A stretch of 64,000 bases of DNA, taken from assembly GCA_002722795.1 (NCBI GenBank), contig PBMY01000001.1:83330-147329 (forward strand), written 5' to 3'. This stretch comes from Crocinitomicaceae bacterium. Lineage in GTDB: Bacteria; Bacteroidota; Bacteroidia; Flavobacteriales_D; Sanyastnellaceae. Below are positions 19,269-28,272 of the stretch, one piece after another. Numbering within the stretch: position 1 is the stretch's first letter; the number at the start of each line of letters is the position of its first letter. The notes under the pieces are model-generated. The model saw only the letters and a list, made by a program, of their open reading frames with translations, was not told where the DNA came from and made no database searches. A program made the position numbers and the translations under genes.

Positions 19269-20765
19269 ATGATAAGGAGCGAACAGGAAACTATCAGGCT
19301 TAGTTCTTTACAACAAATCCGTGATTTAGGGATAGATCCATACCCTGCAGATGAGTTTATTATATCTCATAGAAGCAAGGATTTAGCAGAGAACTTTAAG
19401 ATAGACAAAGAAGTTACCATGGCGGGAAGGCTTATGAGTCGACGCATTATGGGTAAGGCTTCTTTTGCCGAATTAAAGGATTCTGAGGGAACATTTCAGC
19501 TTTATATAAACAGAGATGAAATTTGTCCCGATGAGGACAAGACTCTGTACAATACGGTTTTTAAAAAACTGTTAGACAGAGGAGATTTTATTGGTATTAA
19601 AGGCAAAACCTTTCTTACTAAGGTTGGTGAACCTTCTGTAAAAGTTAGTGACATCACTATTCTAGCCAAAACCATTAGACCACTTCCAGCTGTTAAAACT
19701 GATGAGGAAGGTAAAGTACATGATGCATTTGTAGATCCTGAGCTTCGTTACAGAATGCGTTACGTTGATCTTGCGGTAAACGATCACGTAAAGGACACTT
19801 TCGTTGCAAGAAGTAAAATCATTAAAGCAATCCGAGATAATTTTAATTCTCAAGGCTGGCTAGAGGTTGACACACCTGTACTCCAAAACATTCCTGGTGG
19901 AGCAGCAGCACGTCCGTTTACCACTCACCACAACGCGCTTGATATTCCTCTATATTTAAGAATTGCAAACGAATTGTATTTAAAGAAACTTGTCGTTGGT
20001 GGATTTGAGGGGGTTTATGAGTTTTCACGAAACTTTAGAAATGAAGGTATGGACAGAACTCACAACCCTGAATTTACTGTTCTTGAGCTTTACGTAGCGT
20101 ACAAGGATTACAAATGGATGATGGGTGCTATGGAAAATTTAATCGGCGATGTTTGCAAAGCCGTACACGGAAAAACTAAAGCTACACTTGCTGGCACTGA
20201 GATCGATTTTACACCTCCGTTTGCAAGGGTCACAATGCGTGACGCAATACTAGAGCATACTGGTTTAGATATTGATCAACACGATGAAGATCGGTTAAGG
20301 GTTGAGTGTGAAAAACTAGGTATTAATAATGACTCTAGTATGGGTAGAGGAAAGCTAATAGATGAACTTTTTGGCGAGAAATGTGAAGGCAATTACATAC
20401 AACCCACTTTCATAACTGATTACCCGATTGATATGTCGCCCCTGACTAAAGCCCATAGAGATAAGCCAGGTTACACAGAAAGGTTTGAGTTACTGATAAA
20501 TGGTACTGAGGTTGCTAATGCCTATTCTGAGCTTAATGACCCTATAGATCAAAAAGAACGTTTCGAATCTCAACTTGCTCTTGCTGAAAGAGGTGATGAT
20601 GAAGCCATGTTTATTGATCAGGACTTTTTAAGAGCATTAGAGTTTGGCATGCCTCCTACTGCTGGAGTTGGAATTGGAATTGACCGTCTTGTTATGATGC
20701 TTACAGACCAAACCTCAATTCAAGAGGTGCTGTTCTTCCCACAAATGAGACCTGAATCTAACTAA
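19269..20765 (+). CDS. lysS: Lysyl-tRNA synthetase, class II
   Basis: A 498-residue class II synthetase with an N-terminal OB-fold anticodon-binding domain (AGRLMSRRIMGKASFAELKD) and a catalytic core with motif 1 (GWLEVDTPVLQNIPGGAAARPF), motif 2 (EFSRNFRNEGMDRTHNPEFTVLELY) and motif 3 (MPPTAGVGIGIDRLVMMLT). It charges tRNA-Lys in the cytoplasm. Length is normal. The DUF59 gene and dxr follow closely on the same strand. Confidence 0.98.
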   Translation: MIRSEQETIRLSSLQQIRDLGIDPYPADEFIISHRSKDLAENFKIDKEVTMAGRLMSRRIMGKASFAELKDSEGTFQLYINRDEICPDEDKTLYNTVFKKLLDRGDFIGIKGKTFLTKVGEPSVKVSDITILAKTIRPLPAVKTDEEGKVHDAFVDPELRYRMRYVDLAVNDHVKDTFVARSKIIKAIRDNFNSQGWLEVDTPVLQNIPGGAAARPFTTHHNALDIPLYLRIANELYLKKLVVGGFEGVYEFSRNFRNEGMDRTHNPEFTVLELYVAYKDYKWMMGAMENLIGDVCKAVHGKTKATLAGTEIDFTPPFARVTMRDAILEHTGLDIDQHDEDRLRVECEKLGINNDSSMGRGKLIDELFGEKCEGNYIQPTFITDYPIDMSPLTKAHRDKPGYTERFELLINGTEVANAYSELNDPIDQKERFESQLALAERGDDEAMFIDQDFLRALEFGMPPTAGVGIGIDRLVMMLTDQTSIQEVLFFPQMRPESN

Positions 20766-20767
20766 AC

Positions 20768-21076
20768 ATGGCTATCCCAAATCAAAACCAAGTCATCGAA
20801 GTCCTAAAGACTATTTTCGACCCTGAAATTCCTGTCGACATCTACGAGTTGGGGCTTATTTACGAAGTGGAAATTAGCGCTGAAGGAATGGTCAATATCG
20901 ATATGACTCTGACTTCACCAAATTGTCCAGTAGCTGAAAGCTTGCCAAAAGAAGTAGAAGATAAGGTTGCTGAAATGGATGGAGTAACAGGCGCTAAAGT
21001 CCAAATAGTTTTCGAGCCAGCTTGGACTCAAGACATGATGAGTGAAGCGGCAAAGCTTGAGTGTGGATTCCTATGA
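20768..21076 (+). CDS. DUF59/MIP18 family protein (SufT-like)
   Basis: A 102-residue protein of the DUF59 family, with the typical FDPEIPVDIYELGLIYEV and TLTSPNCPVAESLP motifs; the Cys in NCPV is the conserved functional residue. In SufT and MIP18/PaaD relatives the family helps Fe-S protein maturation, which fits a genome that carries the suf operon at the start of this window, but here it is separated from suf by about 18 kb. It follows lysS by two bases and overlaps dxr. Confidence 0.9.
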   Translation: MAIPNQNQVIEVLKTIFDPEIPVDIYELGLIYEVEISAEGMVNIDMTLTSPNCPVAESLPKEVEDKVAEMDGVTGAKVQIVFEPAWTQDMMSEAAKLECGFL

Positions 21077-22230
21077 GCAAAGAGACTCGTGGCATAGCAA
21101 TTCTAGGATCTACCGGGTCAATTGGAACGCAAGCTCTTGAAGTAATTCGCGAGCAAAGTGATGTTCTACACGTTGAAGTTTTAACTGCTGGTCGCAATGC
21201 TGATCTATTAATGAAGCAGGCATTAGAGTTCAGACCCAATGCCGTAGTAATCGCAGAGGAGTCTCTTCACGAAAAAGTATTCGAGGCTCTTTTTGATGAG
21301 GGGATAAAGGTTTATTCTGGTGCTAATGCTTTAGAACAGGTTGTTGAAATGGAGGGCATTCAAATGGTCCTAACCGCTCTTGTTGGTGCAGCAGGATTAA
21401 AGCCCACTTTAAATGCAATAAGAGCTGGTAAACACATCGCTCTAGCTAACAAAGAAACTATGGTGGTGGCTGGTGAATTAGTCACTGAAGAAGCAGAAAA
21501 ATATGGGGTTATTATACACCCCGTGGATTCTGAACATAGTGCTATTTACCAATGCTTAGCGGGCGAGTTTCATAATCCAATTGAAAAGATTGTGCTTACT
21601 GCTTCTGGAGGCCCTTTTAGAGGTTGCAGTACTGAACAATTGGCAAAAGTCACCAAGGCTCAAGCATTGAAGCATCCAAATTGGGATATGGGATCTAAAA
21701 TCACAATCGACAGCGCTTCAATGATGAATAAAGGCTTAGAAGTTATTGAGGCAAAGTGGCTCTTTGATTTAAGACCAAATCAGATAGAAATCATCGTCCA
21801 CCCTCAATCAATCATACATAGTGTCGTACAGTTTACTGACGGAAGTATGAAAGCTCAGATGGGGTTGCCTGATATGAAGCTTCCTATTCAGTATGCTCTC
21901 ACATATCCACATAGATTAAAGAATGATTTTACAAGATTTGACTTTCTAGATTACCCTAATCTGACCTTTGAAAAACCGGATTATAGTGCATTTAGAAACC
22001 TTCAATTGGCTTATGATAGCCTTGAGAAGGGGGGGAATTGTCCAGCAATCTTAAACGCTTCAAACGAAGTAGCCGTTGCAAGATTTTTAAATGATGAGAT
22101 CCGTTTTGAGCAGCTTCCGGATGTCGTGGAACACGCTTTGAAAAATGTCGGGTATGATAAGAGCACCAATCTTGATGCCCTTCTGGCTTCTGACAAAGAA
22201 GCAAGAAGATTTGCTTTAGAGTTTAAGTAA
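21073..22230 (+). CDS. dxr: 1-deoxy-D-xylulose 5-phosphate reductoisomerase
   Basis: A 385-residue enzyme with N-terminal NADPH-binding GSTGSIGTQALEVI, the metal-binding and catalytic VDSEHSAIYQCL, and KITIDSASMMNKGLEVIEA. It converts DXP to MEP in the isoprenoid pathway. The ATG at 21073 overlaps the DUF59 stop as ATGA and gives a normal N-terminus; the ORF-track GTG start 12 bases earlier is less likely. It ends three bases from frr on the other strand. Confidence 0.97.
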   Translation: MSKETRGIAILGSTGSIGTQALEVIREQSDVLHVEVLTAGRNADLLMKQALEFRPNAVVIAEESLHEKVFEALFDEGIKVYSGANALEQVVEMEGIQMVLTALVGAAGLKPTLNAIRAGKHIALANKETMVVAGELVTEEAEKYGVIIHPVDSEHSAIYQCLAGEFHNPIEKIVLTASGGPFRGCSTEQLAKVTKAQALKHPNWDMGSKITIDSASMMNKGLEVIEAKWLFDLRPNQIEIIVHPQSIIHSVVQFTDGSMKAQMGLPDMKLPIQYALTYPHRLKNDFTRFDFLDYPNLTFEKPDYSAFRNLQLAYDSLEKGGNCPAILNASNEVAVARFLNDEIRFEQLPDVVEHALKNVGYDKSTNLDALLASDKEARRFALEFK

Positions 22231-22233
22231 GTC

Positions 22234-22797
22234 TTATATCGTCATAATATCCGCTTCCTTCTCACTCAACATTTCTTCTACTTTACCAATGTATGAGTTT
22301 GTTAGATCTTGGACTTGAGTCTCCCCTGTCTTCTGCATGTCTTCACTTAAACCATCATCTTTTGCGGATTTTAGTAAATCGTTAGCGTCCTTTCTAGCAT
22401 TTCGAATAGACACTCTTGCTGACTCACCCTCACCCCTTGCTCGTTTGCTAAGCTCCACCCTTCTTTCCTCAGTTAGAGGAGGAACATTGATAATTAAAAC
22501 CTCACCGTTATTCATCGGATTTAATCCCAAATTAGCATTAATAATTCCAGCTGATATATCATCTAACATTGATTTTTCCCATGGCTGAACAACTAGGGTT
22601 CTTGCATCAGTTGAGTTAACGTTTGCTACCTGACTTATTGGAGTAAGGGTTCCATAATAATCAAGCTTTACACTCTCTAACATGGATGGATGAGCCTTTC
22701 CGGCCCTCACCTTTCTCAATTCCCCAGACAGACGCTCAAGAGCTTTTTCCATTTGTTCTTTTGCCTCTTCAAGAGCCATATCTATCGCTTCGTGCAT
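22234..22797 (-). CDS. frr: Ribosome recycling factor
   Basis: A 187-residue RRF with LRKVRAGKAHPSMLESVKLDYYGTLTPISQVA and the C-terminal helix SDDxxE-type region; it has the normal length of 185 residues. It splits post-termination ribosomes with EF-G. It follows pyrH by nine bases on the minus strand, the conserved pyrH-frr order. Confidence 0.98.
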   Translation of the reverse strand: MHEAIDMALEEAKEQMEKALERLSGELRKVRAGKAHPSMLESVKLDYYGTLTPISQVANVNSTDARTLVVQPWEKSMLDDISAGIINANLGLNPMNNGEVLIINVPPLTEERRVELSKRARGEGESARVSIRNARKDANDLLKSAKDDGLSEDMQKTGETQVQDLTNSYIGKVEEMLSEKEADIMTI

Positions 22798-22806
22798 AAC
22801 GTTCTT

Positions 22807-23517
<711 letters not shown>

Positions 23518-23570
23518 CTAAAGTGTAAATATCCGATAAACAAGACAAACATTAAAGCCCAAACTAAAGA

Positions 23571-23588
23571 AGACCGCCAAAGCGGTCT
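23571..23588 (-). terminator. Hairpin terminator after tsf
   Basis: A perfect 7-base inverted repeat AGACCGC-caaa-GCGGTCT lies 27 bases after the tsf stop. On the minus strand it is followed by TCTTTAGTTT, a moderately T-rich tract. This fits an intrinsic terminator or attenuator between tsf and pyrH. Confidence 0.7.
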
Positions 23589-23614
23589 CTCTTCAATATT
23601 TATATCCAAGGATA

Positions 23615-24442
23615 TTATCCTAGTGCAACACGGCTAAAGCTACAAACAATTGCGCCTGGGCATTCTGAAGCAACGTATTGAGATACCGTTTGCTTGTTGT
23701 CCTTGATGAAAGGTTGGTTTACAAGAGTTACTTCTTTGTACCACTTGTTTAAACGTCCCATTGCAATCTTTTCAGCAAGATCAGCAGGCTTACCCTCTTG
23801 GATAGCTAGGTCCTTGCCAATTGCTTTTTCCTTTTCGATAAGGTCTGCAGGTATGCTTGACTCATCAACCGCTACAGGGGCCATTGCAGCAGCTTGCATA
23901 GCTACGTCACGACCAACACCATCATTTACATCTCCGGAGAATCCAACTACAGTAGCTAGACGATTACCCGGGTGGATGTATGCAGCTACAGAATCACCTG
24001 TTAATGTTTGAAGATCGCCAATCTCGATACGCTCACCGATTTTGCCTGTTTCTTCAACAATCTTGTCAGCAACACTAAGTTTAGATCCTGGGTAGTTTAA
24101 CGCAAGAATGCTTTCCTTATTTTCACATCCCTCAGCTAGAGCTAAGTCTAAAAGAGTTTGCGCTACACCAATGAAATCTTCATTCTTTGCAACGAAATCT
24201 GTTTCACAGTTTAAAGAAAGAACAACACCAGATTTGCCATCTGTGCTAACGCCTGAAAGGATTACTCCTTCACTCGCCTCACGGTCGCTACGCTTAGCAG
24301 CAACTTTCTGACCCTTCAAACGAAGAATCTCAATAGCCTTGTCCATGTTTCCTTCGGCTTCTTGGAGTGCTTTCTTGCAATCCATCATTCCTGCTCCAGT
24401 TTGCTTACGGAGCTTGTTTACTTCAGCAGCTGTAATGCTCAT
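23615..24442 (-). CDS. tsf: Elongation factor Ts
   Basis: A 275-residue EF-Ts with the N-terminal UBA-like LRKQTGAGMMDCKKALQEAEGNMDKAIE and the core SLNCETDFVAKNEDF motif (TDF contacts EF-Tu). It exchanges GDP on EF-Tu. It follows rpsB by 27 bases. A TACTTTTA box lies four bases before the ATG, so a secondary leaderless transcript is possible. Confidence 0.98.
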   Translation of the reverse strand: MSITAAEVNKLRKQTGAGMMDCKKALQEAEGNMDKAIEILRLKGQKVAAKRSDREASEGVILSGVSTDGKSGVVLSLNCETDFVAKNEDFIGVAQTLLDLALAEGCENKESILALNYPGSKLSVADKIVEETGKIGERIEIGDLQTLTGDSVAAYIHPGNRLATVVGFSGDVNDGVGRDVAMQAAAMAPVAVDESSIPADLIEKEKAIGKDLAIQEGKPADLAEKIAMGRLNKWYKEVTLVNQPFIKDNKQTVSQYVASECPGAIVCSFSRVALG

Positions 24443-24469
24443 GATATAAAAGTATGAAGTGTGTTTCTA

Positions 24470-25456
24470 TTATTTTTCAGCCTTAGCCTCTTCCTTAACT
24501 TCCTCTGCAAGAGATTCTTCAGCAGCAGGAGCGTCCTCAGCAACTAGAGCTTCATCAGATGCCGGAGATTCTTCAGCAGCAGGAGCGTCCTCAGCAACTA
24601 ACGCTTCTTCAGATGCAGGTGCCTCTTCAGTAGCAGGTGCCTCTTCAGATACAGAAGATTCTTCAGTAGCAGGAGTTTCCTCAGCAACTAAACCTTCTTC
24701 AGCAGCTACAGCTTCCTCCTTTGCTGCAGCTTTCTTTGAAGCCTTCACATCAGCAGAAGCCTTTTCAGCTTGGCGTTCGTTAAGGCCTTCTGCAACTGCT
24801 TCTGCAAGAGTTCTTGTAATAAGATCGATAGACTTTGTAGCGTCATCGTTAGCTGGGATTACAAAATCGACTTTACGTGGGTCACTGTTGGAATCAACAA
24901 TAGCAAAAACTGGAATTCTAAGCTTCTTTGCTTCAGCAAGAGCAATGTGCTCTTTTGTAACATCAACGATAAAAATCGCAGCTGGAAGACGCGTCATGTC
25001 AGCGATAGAACCAAGGTTCTTATCAAGCTTTGCTCTTTGACGATTTACTTGTAGACGCTCTCTCTTTGAAAGAACTGCAAGAGTTCCGTCAGCCTCCATT
25101 TTATCAATTTGAGTCATCTTACGAATAGCCTTACGAATAGTCCCGAAGTTCGTAAGCATGCCTCCTGACCAACGCTCAGTTACGTAAGGCATACCTATTG
25201 CATTTGCGTGAGCAGCTACAATTTCTTGTCCTTGTTTCTTAGTAGAAACGAATAGAATCTTCTTACCGCTCTTTGCGATTTGCTTCATAGCAGCTGAAGC
25301 ATCGTCAATCTTAGCTATAGTTTTGTGAAGGTCAATAATGTGAATCCCCTTCTTCTCTCCGAATAGGTAAGGAGCCATGTGTGGATTCCACTTGCGCGTT
25401 TGGAGGCCAAAATGAGCTCCGGCCTCTAATAATTGCTCAAAAGTTGTACGAGCCAT
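24470..25456 (-). CDS. rpsB: 30S ribosomal protein S2 (uS2) with long acidic repeat tail
   Basis: Residues 1 to about 240 are a normal S2, with LLEAGAHFGLQTRKWNPHMAPYLFGEKKGIHIIDL and PVFAIVDSNSDPRKVDFVIPANDDA. From about residue 243 to 328 there is an acidic, Ala/Pro-rich tail (EEAPATEEAPASEE-like units) that ordinary S2 proteins lack. The tail contains a nearly exact tandem repeat of 18 residues, marked separately. S2 sits on the solvent side of the 30S subunit near the platform and the anti-Shine-Dalgarno region, so a long tail could touch mRNA exit factors; that last point is inference. Confidence 0.96.
   Translation of the reverse strand: MARTTFEQLLEAGAHFGLQTRKWNPHMAPYLFGEKKGIHIIDLHKTIAKIDDASAAMKQIAKSGKKILFVSTKKQGQEIVAAHANAIGMPYVTERWSGGMLTNFGTIRKAIRKMTQIDKMEADGTLAVLSKRERLQVNRQRAKLDKNLGSIADMTRLPAAIFIVDVTKEHIALAEAKKLRIPVFAIVDSNSDPRKVDFVIPANDDATKSIDLITRTLAEAVAEGLNERQAEKASADVKASKKAAAKEEAVAAEEGLVAEETPATEESSVSEEAPATEEAPASEEALVAEDAPAAEESPASDEALVAEDAPAAEESLAEEVKEEAKAEK
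24511..24618 (-). repeat. 54-bp tandem repeat, two copies, in the S2 C-terminal tail
   Basis: Two adjacent copies (24511-24564 and 24565-24618) differ at only a few positions and encode P-A-S-(E/D)-EALVAEDAPAAEES. More divergent copies of shorter units continue to about 24720. The pattern fits recent in-frame duplication in low-complexity coding DNA. Confidence 0.85.
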
Positions 25457-25568
25457 GTTTGTTTACTTTCCTGGTTTAAGCAATCCTTGGGTAGCCACTA
25501 ATGTGAGTCTCAAGAATTTGGATGCTAAACGAATTAATAAAATACGAATGCGTTTCAGGCCGTTGCCA

Positions 25569-25955
25569 TTAACGCTTCGAGAATTGTACTTTTTTACGTG
25601 CTTTTCTCTGACCAAATTTCTTACGCTCAACCATACGTGGGTCACGAGTAGTAAGGCCTTCAGCTTTAAGAGCCGGCTTGTTTTCTGGATCAAGCTCAAC
25701 TAATGCTTTAGAAATAGCAAGGCGAACAGCTTCTGCTTGGCCAGTGATCCCACCGCCAGCAACGTTTACCTTAATGTTAAATTTGCCCGCTGTCTCCGTT
25801 AGGTTAAAAGGCTGGTTAATCTTGTATTGTAGAGTTCCCGTTGGGAAGTATTCTTTGTAATCACGATTGTTAATAGTGAATTCGCCCTTGCCTTCTGACA
25901 TGTATAGGCGAGCTACAGCGCTCTTGCGGCGTCCTGATGTATTAATTACGTCCAT
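25569..25955 (-). CDS. rpsI: 30S ribosomal protein S9 (uS9)
   Basis: A 128-residue S9 with NTSGRRKSAVARLYM at the start, the GGGITGQAEAVRLAISKAL core and the invariant C-terminal QFSKR, whose last Arg contacts P-site tRNA. It follows rplM by six bases, the universal L13-S9 order. Confidence 0.98.
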   Translation of the reverse strand: MDVINTSGRRKSAVARLYMSEGKGEFTINNRDYKEYFPTGTLQYKINQPFNLTETAGKFNIKVNVAGGGITGQAEAVRLAISKALVELDPENKPALKAEGLTTRDPRMVERKKFGQRKARKKVQFSKR

Positions 25956-25961
25956 TTCCTA

Positions 25962-26420
25962 TTAAGAATTCAATGTAACAGCAGTTGGACTTTGAGCCTC
26001 GTGCTTATGGTTAGTGCCTGCGTATACATGCATGTTGCGGAATAGCTGACGCCCAAGAGTGTTCTTAGGCAGCATTCCTCTCACTGCCTCTTCTACCAAA
26101 GCAAATGGCTTACGTGCCATTACTTCTGATGCAGTGCGTGTACGTTGTCCACCGGGGTAACCGGTGTGGCGCATATAAATCTTTTGATCCCACTTTTTCC
26201 CTGAAAGAGAAATCTTCTCTGCGTTAACAACTACTACGTAGTCGCCACAATCTGCGTGTGGTGTAAAGTTTGGCTTGTGCTTTCCACGAAGAAGCTTAGC
26301 AACTTCAGATGCAAGACGGCCTAAAGGCTGACCCTCAGCGTCAATTAATAGCCATTTCTTATCGGCGTTCTCCTTATTAGCGGAGATAGTTTTGTAACTT
26401 AAAGTATCCACAGCGAACAT
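25962..26420 (-). CDS. rplM: 50S ribosomal protein L13 (uL13)
   Basis: A 152-residue L13 with WLLIDAEGQPLGRLASEVAKLLRGKHK and VRGMLPKNTLGRQLFRNMHVYAG. The first gene of the rplM-rpsI-rpsB-tsf operon. The start at 26420 gives MFAVDTLSYKT, close to the MDTLSYKT start of relatives; the extra three residues make the exact start slightly uncertain. A strong promoter and a hairpin precede it. Confidence 0.97.
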   Translation of the reverse strand: MFAVDTLSYKTISANKENADKKWLLIDAEGQPLGRLASEVAKLLRGKHKPNFTPHADCGDYVVVVNAEKISLSGKKWDQKIYMRHTGYPGGQRTRTASEVMARKPFALVEEAVRGMLPKNTLGRQLFRNMHVYAGTNHKHEAQSPTAVTLNS

Positions 26421-26437
26421 GTTGCAAGTTTAAGGTT

Positions 26438-26451
26438 CCCAAAAATTTGGG
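26438..26451 (-). promoter_or_regulatory. Hairpin at the 5' end of the rplM leader
   Basis: CCCAAAAATTTGGG forms a small stem (CCCAAA/TTTGGG) that would lie at the extreme 5' end of the transcript predicted from the promoter at 26456-26484. It could stabilise the message or be an autoregulatory site for L13; ribosomal protein leaders for L13 have been described in Bacteroidia, but I cannot confirm a match. Confidence 0.35.
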
Positions 26452-26455
26452 TGTG

Positions 26456-26484
26456 CAAAGATAGTGAAGGCCGTTAATAAACAA
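26456..26484 (-). promoter_or_regulatory. Promoter of the rplM-rpsI-rpsB-tsf operon
   Basis: On the minus strand a TTG at 26484-26482 is followed after 18 bases by TATCTTTG (26463-26456), matching the Bacteroidetes -33 TTG / -7 TAnnTTTG pattern in sequence and spacing. It is the best full promoter in the window. The predicted leader is about 30 bases. Confidence 0.65.
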
Positions 26485-26504
26485 GCGTTTTTGTGTAACA
26501 AATT

Positions 26505-27197
26505 TTATTTCTTCGACTTTCTACGCTTCTTATGAATGCTAGAACTACAAATTATTACGTGTTCAGCCCACGGATCAGGCCCTCCTCGTGGCGTTTCAAC
26601 CTGATAGCCAATTGTTAGGTACTTCCGTTTGGCAACCTTTTTTCTCATTGATATTCTGCACCTTATGTCACTGAATTCGTAAAACTCATTTAGGGGTCTG
26701 TAAAAGGTTTCGGTACTCAGGCTTAATCTATAGCTTTTAGATAGCCTATATGTGTAGGTAAGTTTGGTTCTTGCTGCATTAGAAAATTCTATACCTTCAC
26801 CTGGGGTCCGAGCGCCTTTATGTCCTGTTTGGTATTGAGCGCGAAGAGAAAGAGCAGACTTCTTCCCTAGACTAAACTTATAACGAGCATTAGCTGAAAA
26901 TCTTCTCTGAGGATCCCATAAGAACTTATCATCCATAGAAGCTCCGGCTCTAAAAGAAACACAAAGGTCTAAGTCGTCTAGCACCTCTCTATTTAGATCT
27001 GCGTCTATAAAAATTGAGCCAAGTCTTGTAAAATCTCTGTCAAAACGCATTGCAACACTAGCAGACGCAACGGTTTTTTTGGCCACCTTTTGAGAAAGCG
27101 AAGCAGAAGCCCATCCCCCATAATCTGTCCATTGGGATAAGGCAGAACCACATATAAACAATGCAGCAATTAGAATCGTAATGATTCTACAGCTCAT
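26505..27197 (-). CDS. DUF2490-like outer membrane beta-barrel protein
   Basis: A 230-residue protein with a signal peptide (cleavage after ALSQ, about residue 21) and an amphipathic beta-strand pattern (WTDYGGWASASLSQKVAKKTVASASVAMRFDRDF) typical of DUF2490 outer membrane proteins in Bacteroidetes. The C-terminus is basic (KKRRKSKK), unusual for an outer membrane barrel. It overlaps the stop of the lipoprotein gene upstream (TAATG). Function unknown. Confidence 0.7.
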   Translation of the reverse strand: MSCRIITILIAALFICGSALSQWTDYGGWASASLSQKVAKKTVASASVAMRFDRDFTRLGSIFIDADLNREVLDDLDLCVSFRAGASMDDKFLWDPQRRFSANARYKFSLGKKSALSLRAQYQTGHKGARTPGEGIEFSNAARTKLTYTYRLSKSYRLSLSTETFYRPLNEFYEFSDIRCRISMRKKVAKRKYLTIGYQVETPRGGPDPWAEHVIICSSSIHKKRRKSKK

Positions 27198-27613
27198 TAT
27201 AAATCGTCGTAAATAGTAATTGTGTCAGCTACAACTGTCTCTGATCTATCCTCTATTGTTATACTAGTTGATATTGCAATTTGAGGAAGAGGGTATGCCA
27301 CAGGCATTGTGTCTTCTGAATAAACAAAGAGCGTGTATTCTCCAGTGCGAAGCCAGTTAAAGGCAAAGTCGCCATCTGGATTAGTAAATACCCTGTCGTC
27401 GGGGCTAATGTTTTCTCCATAAACTATAAACACTTCTGCATCCGTTGCAGGAACAGTGTCAATATTTGAATCCGGATTGTTTAGTTGAGCTCTTCGTATT
27501 ATTTCAACGTAGCCAGTAATACATGCTCTTCCTCCTTCACCAGGGGTTTTAGTACAAGATGGAAAAATCATCAGCGATGAAATAATAAACAGATATACTT
27601 TGTGAATATTCAT
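27197..27613 (-). CDS. Lipoprotein with carboxypeptidase-regulatory-like fold
   Basis: A 138-residue lipoprotein with a signal ending LMIFPSC (Cys at residue 20). The mature part (GYVEIIRR ... DAEVFIVYGE ... DGDFAFNWLRTGEYTLFVYSED) has the pattern of a carboxypeptidase regulatory-like or prealbumin-like beta-sandwich. It is coupled to the DUF2490-like gene, so the pair may act together at the outer membrane. Function unknown. Confidence 0.7.
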   Translation of the reverse strand: MNIHKVYLFIISSLMIFPSCTKTPGEGGRACITGYVEIIRRAQLNNPDSNIDTVPATDAEVFIVYGENISPDDRVFTNPDGDFAFNWLRTGEYTLFVYSEDTMPVAYPLPQIAISTSITIEDRSETVVADTITIYDDL

Positions 27614-27666
27614 GTGACTAAATTACGAGTCTAAGCGCGATTCATCATCGTAACTTGCAACAGCTT

Positions 27667-28269
27667 ATGCATAGAACTGATTCATATCACTCAATTTCCA
27701 CTCTTCCATTAGGCGAAGGACGCCTTGAAGTTATTTGTGGGCCTATGTTTTCGGGCAAAACCGAAGAACTTCTTCGTCGTATTCGCAGATCGGAAATTGC
27801 AAAACTTCCAACTGTATTAATAAAACCATCAACAGACACTCGTTATGCTATTGGAGACGTCGTTTCTCATGATAAAAGTGCAATGCCATCTGTTGTTGTG
27901 AAAAGTGCACGTGACATCCTAGATGTTCTTGAAGTTGATAGTAGACCAGCTCTTGTTGTCGGGATAGACGAGGCGCAGTTTTTTGACGACGCTTTACCTG
28001 AAGTTTGTACTAAGTTGGCAAATCGCGGGATGAGAGTGATTGTTGCTGGGCTTGATTTGGACTTTAATGGAATTCCATTTGGAAGTATGCCTGAGCTTTT
28101 AGCACTAGCTGAAGAAGTAACAAAACTGCATGCTGTTTGTGTTGAAACTGGAAGGTCGGCTCATTTTTCTCATAAAATCGCTGGAAGTTCTGACACAGTT
28201 GAATTAGGCGAAAAAGACAAGTATATTCCTCTTACAAGACACGCATTTGTAGCAGCAAGAAAGAAGTAG
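27667..28269 (+). CDS. tdk: Thymidine kinase
   Basis: A 200-residue type II thymidine kinase with P-loop GPMFSGKTEELLRR, the conserved DEAQFF and the lasso/nucleoside site near the C-terminus (EKDKYIPLTR). It salvages thymidine to dTMP. I prefer the ATG at 27667 over the TTG at 27655. The zinc cysteines of the classic lasso domain are mostly missing (AVCVETGRSAHFS keeps one), which as far as I recall is normal for the Bacteroidetes branch. A TAACTTGC box precedes it. Confidence 0.95.
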   Translation: MHRTDSYHSISTLPLGEGRLEVICGPMFSGKTEELLRRIRRSEIAKLPTVLIKPSTDTRYAIGDVVSHDKSAMPSVVVKSARDILDVLEVDSRPALVVGIDEAQFFDDALPEVCTKLANRGMRVIVAGLDLDFNGIPFGSMPELLALAEEVTKLHAVCVETGRSAHFSHKIAGSSDTVELGEKDKYIPLTRHAFVAARKK

Positions 28270-28272
28270 GAA

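Noticed and set aside
24511-24720. Tandem repeats that might look like a short CRISPR or VNTR array
   Set aside because: The repeats are in frame inside rpsB, directly adjacent without unique spacers, and encode the acidic tail.
25463-25699. Minus-strand ORF across the rpsI-rpsB junction
   Set aside because: Mostly an alternate frame of rpsI plus the intergenic spacer; Leu/Arg-rich translation typical of shadow frames.
27667-28269. Loss of zinc cysteines in thymidine kinase
   Set aside because: As far as I recall this is shared by Bacteroidetes thymidine kinases, so it is a lineage trait rather than damage.
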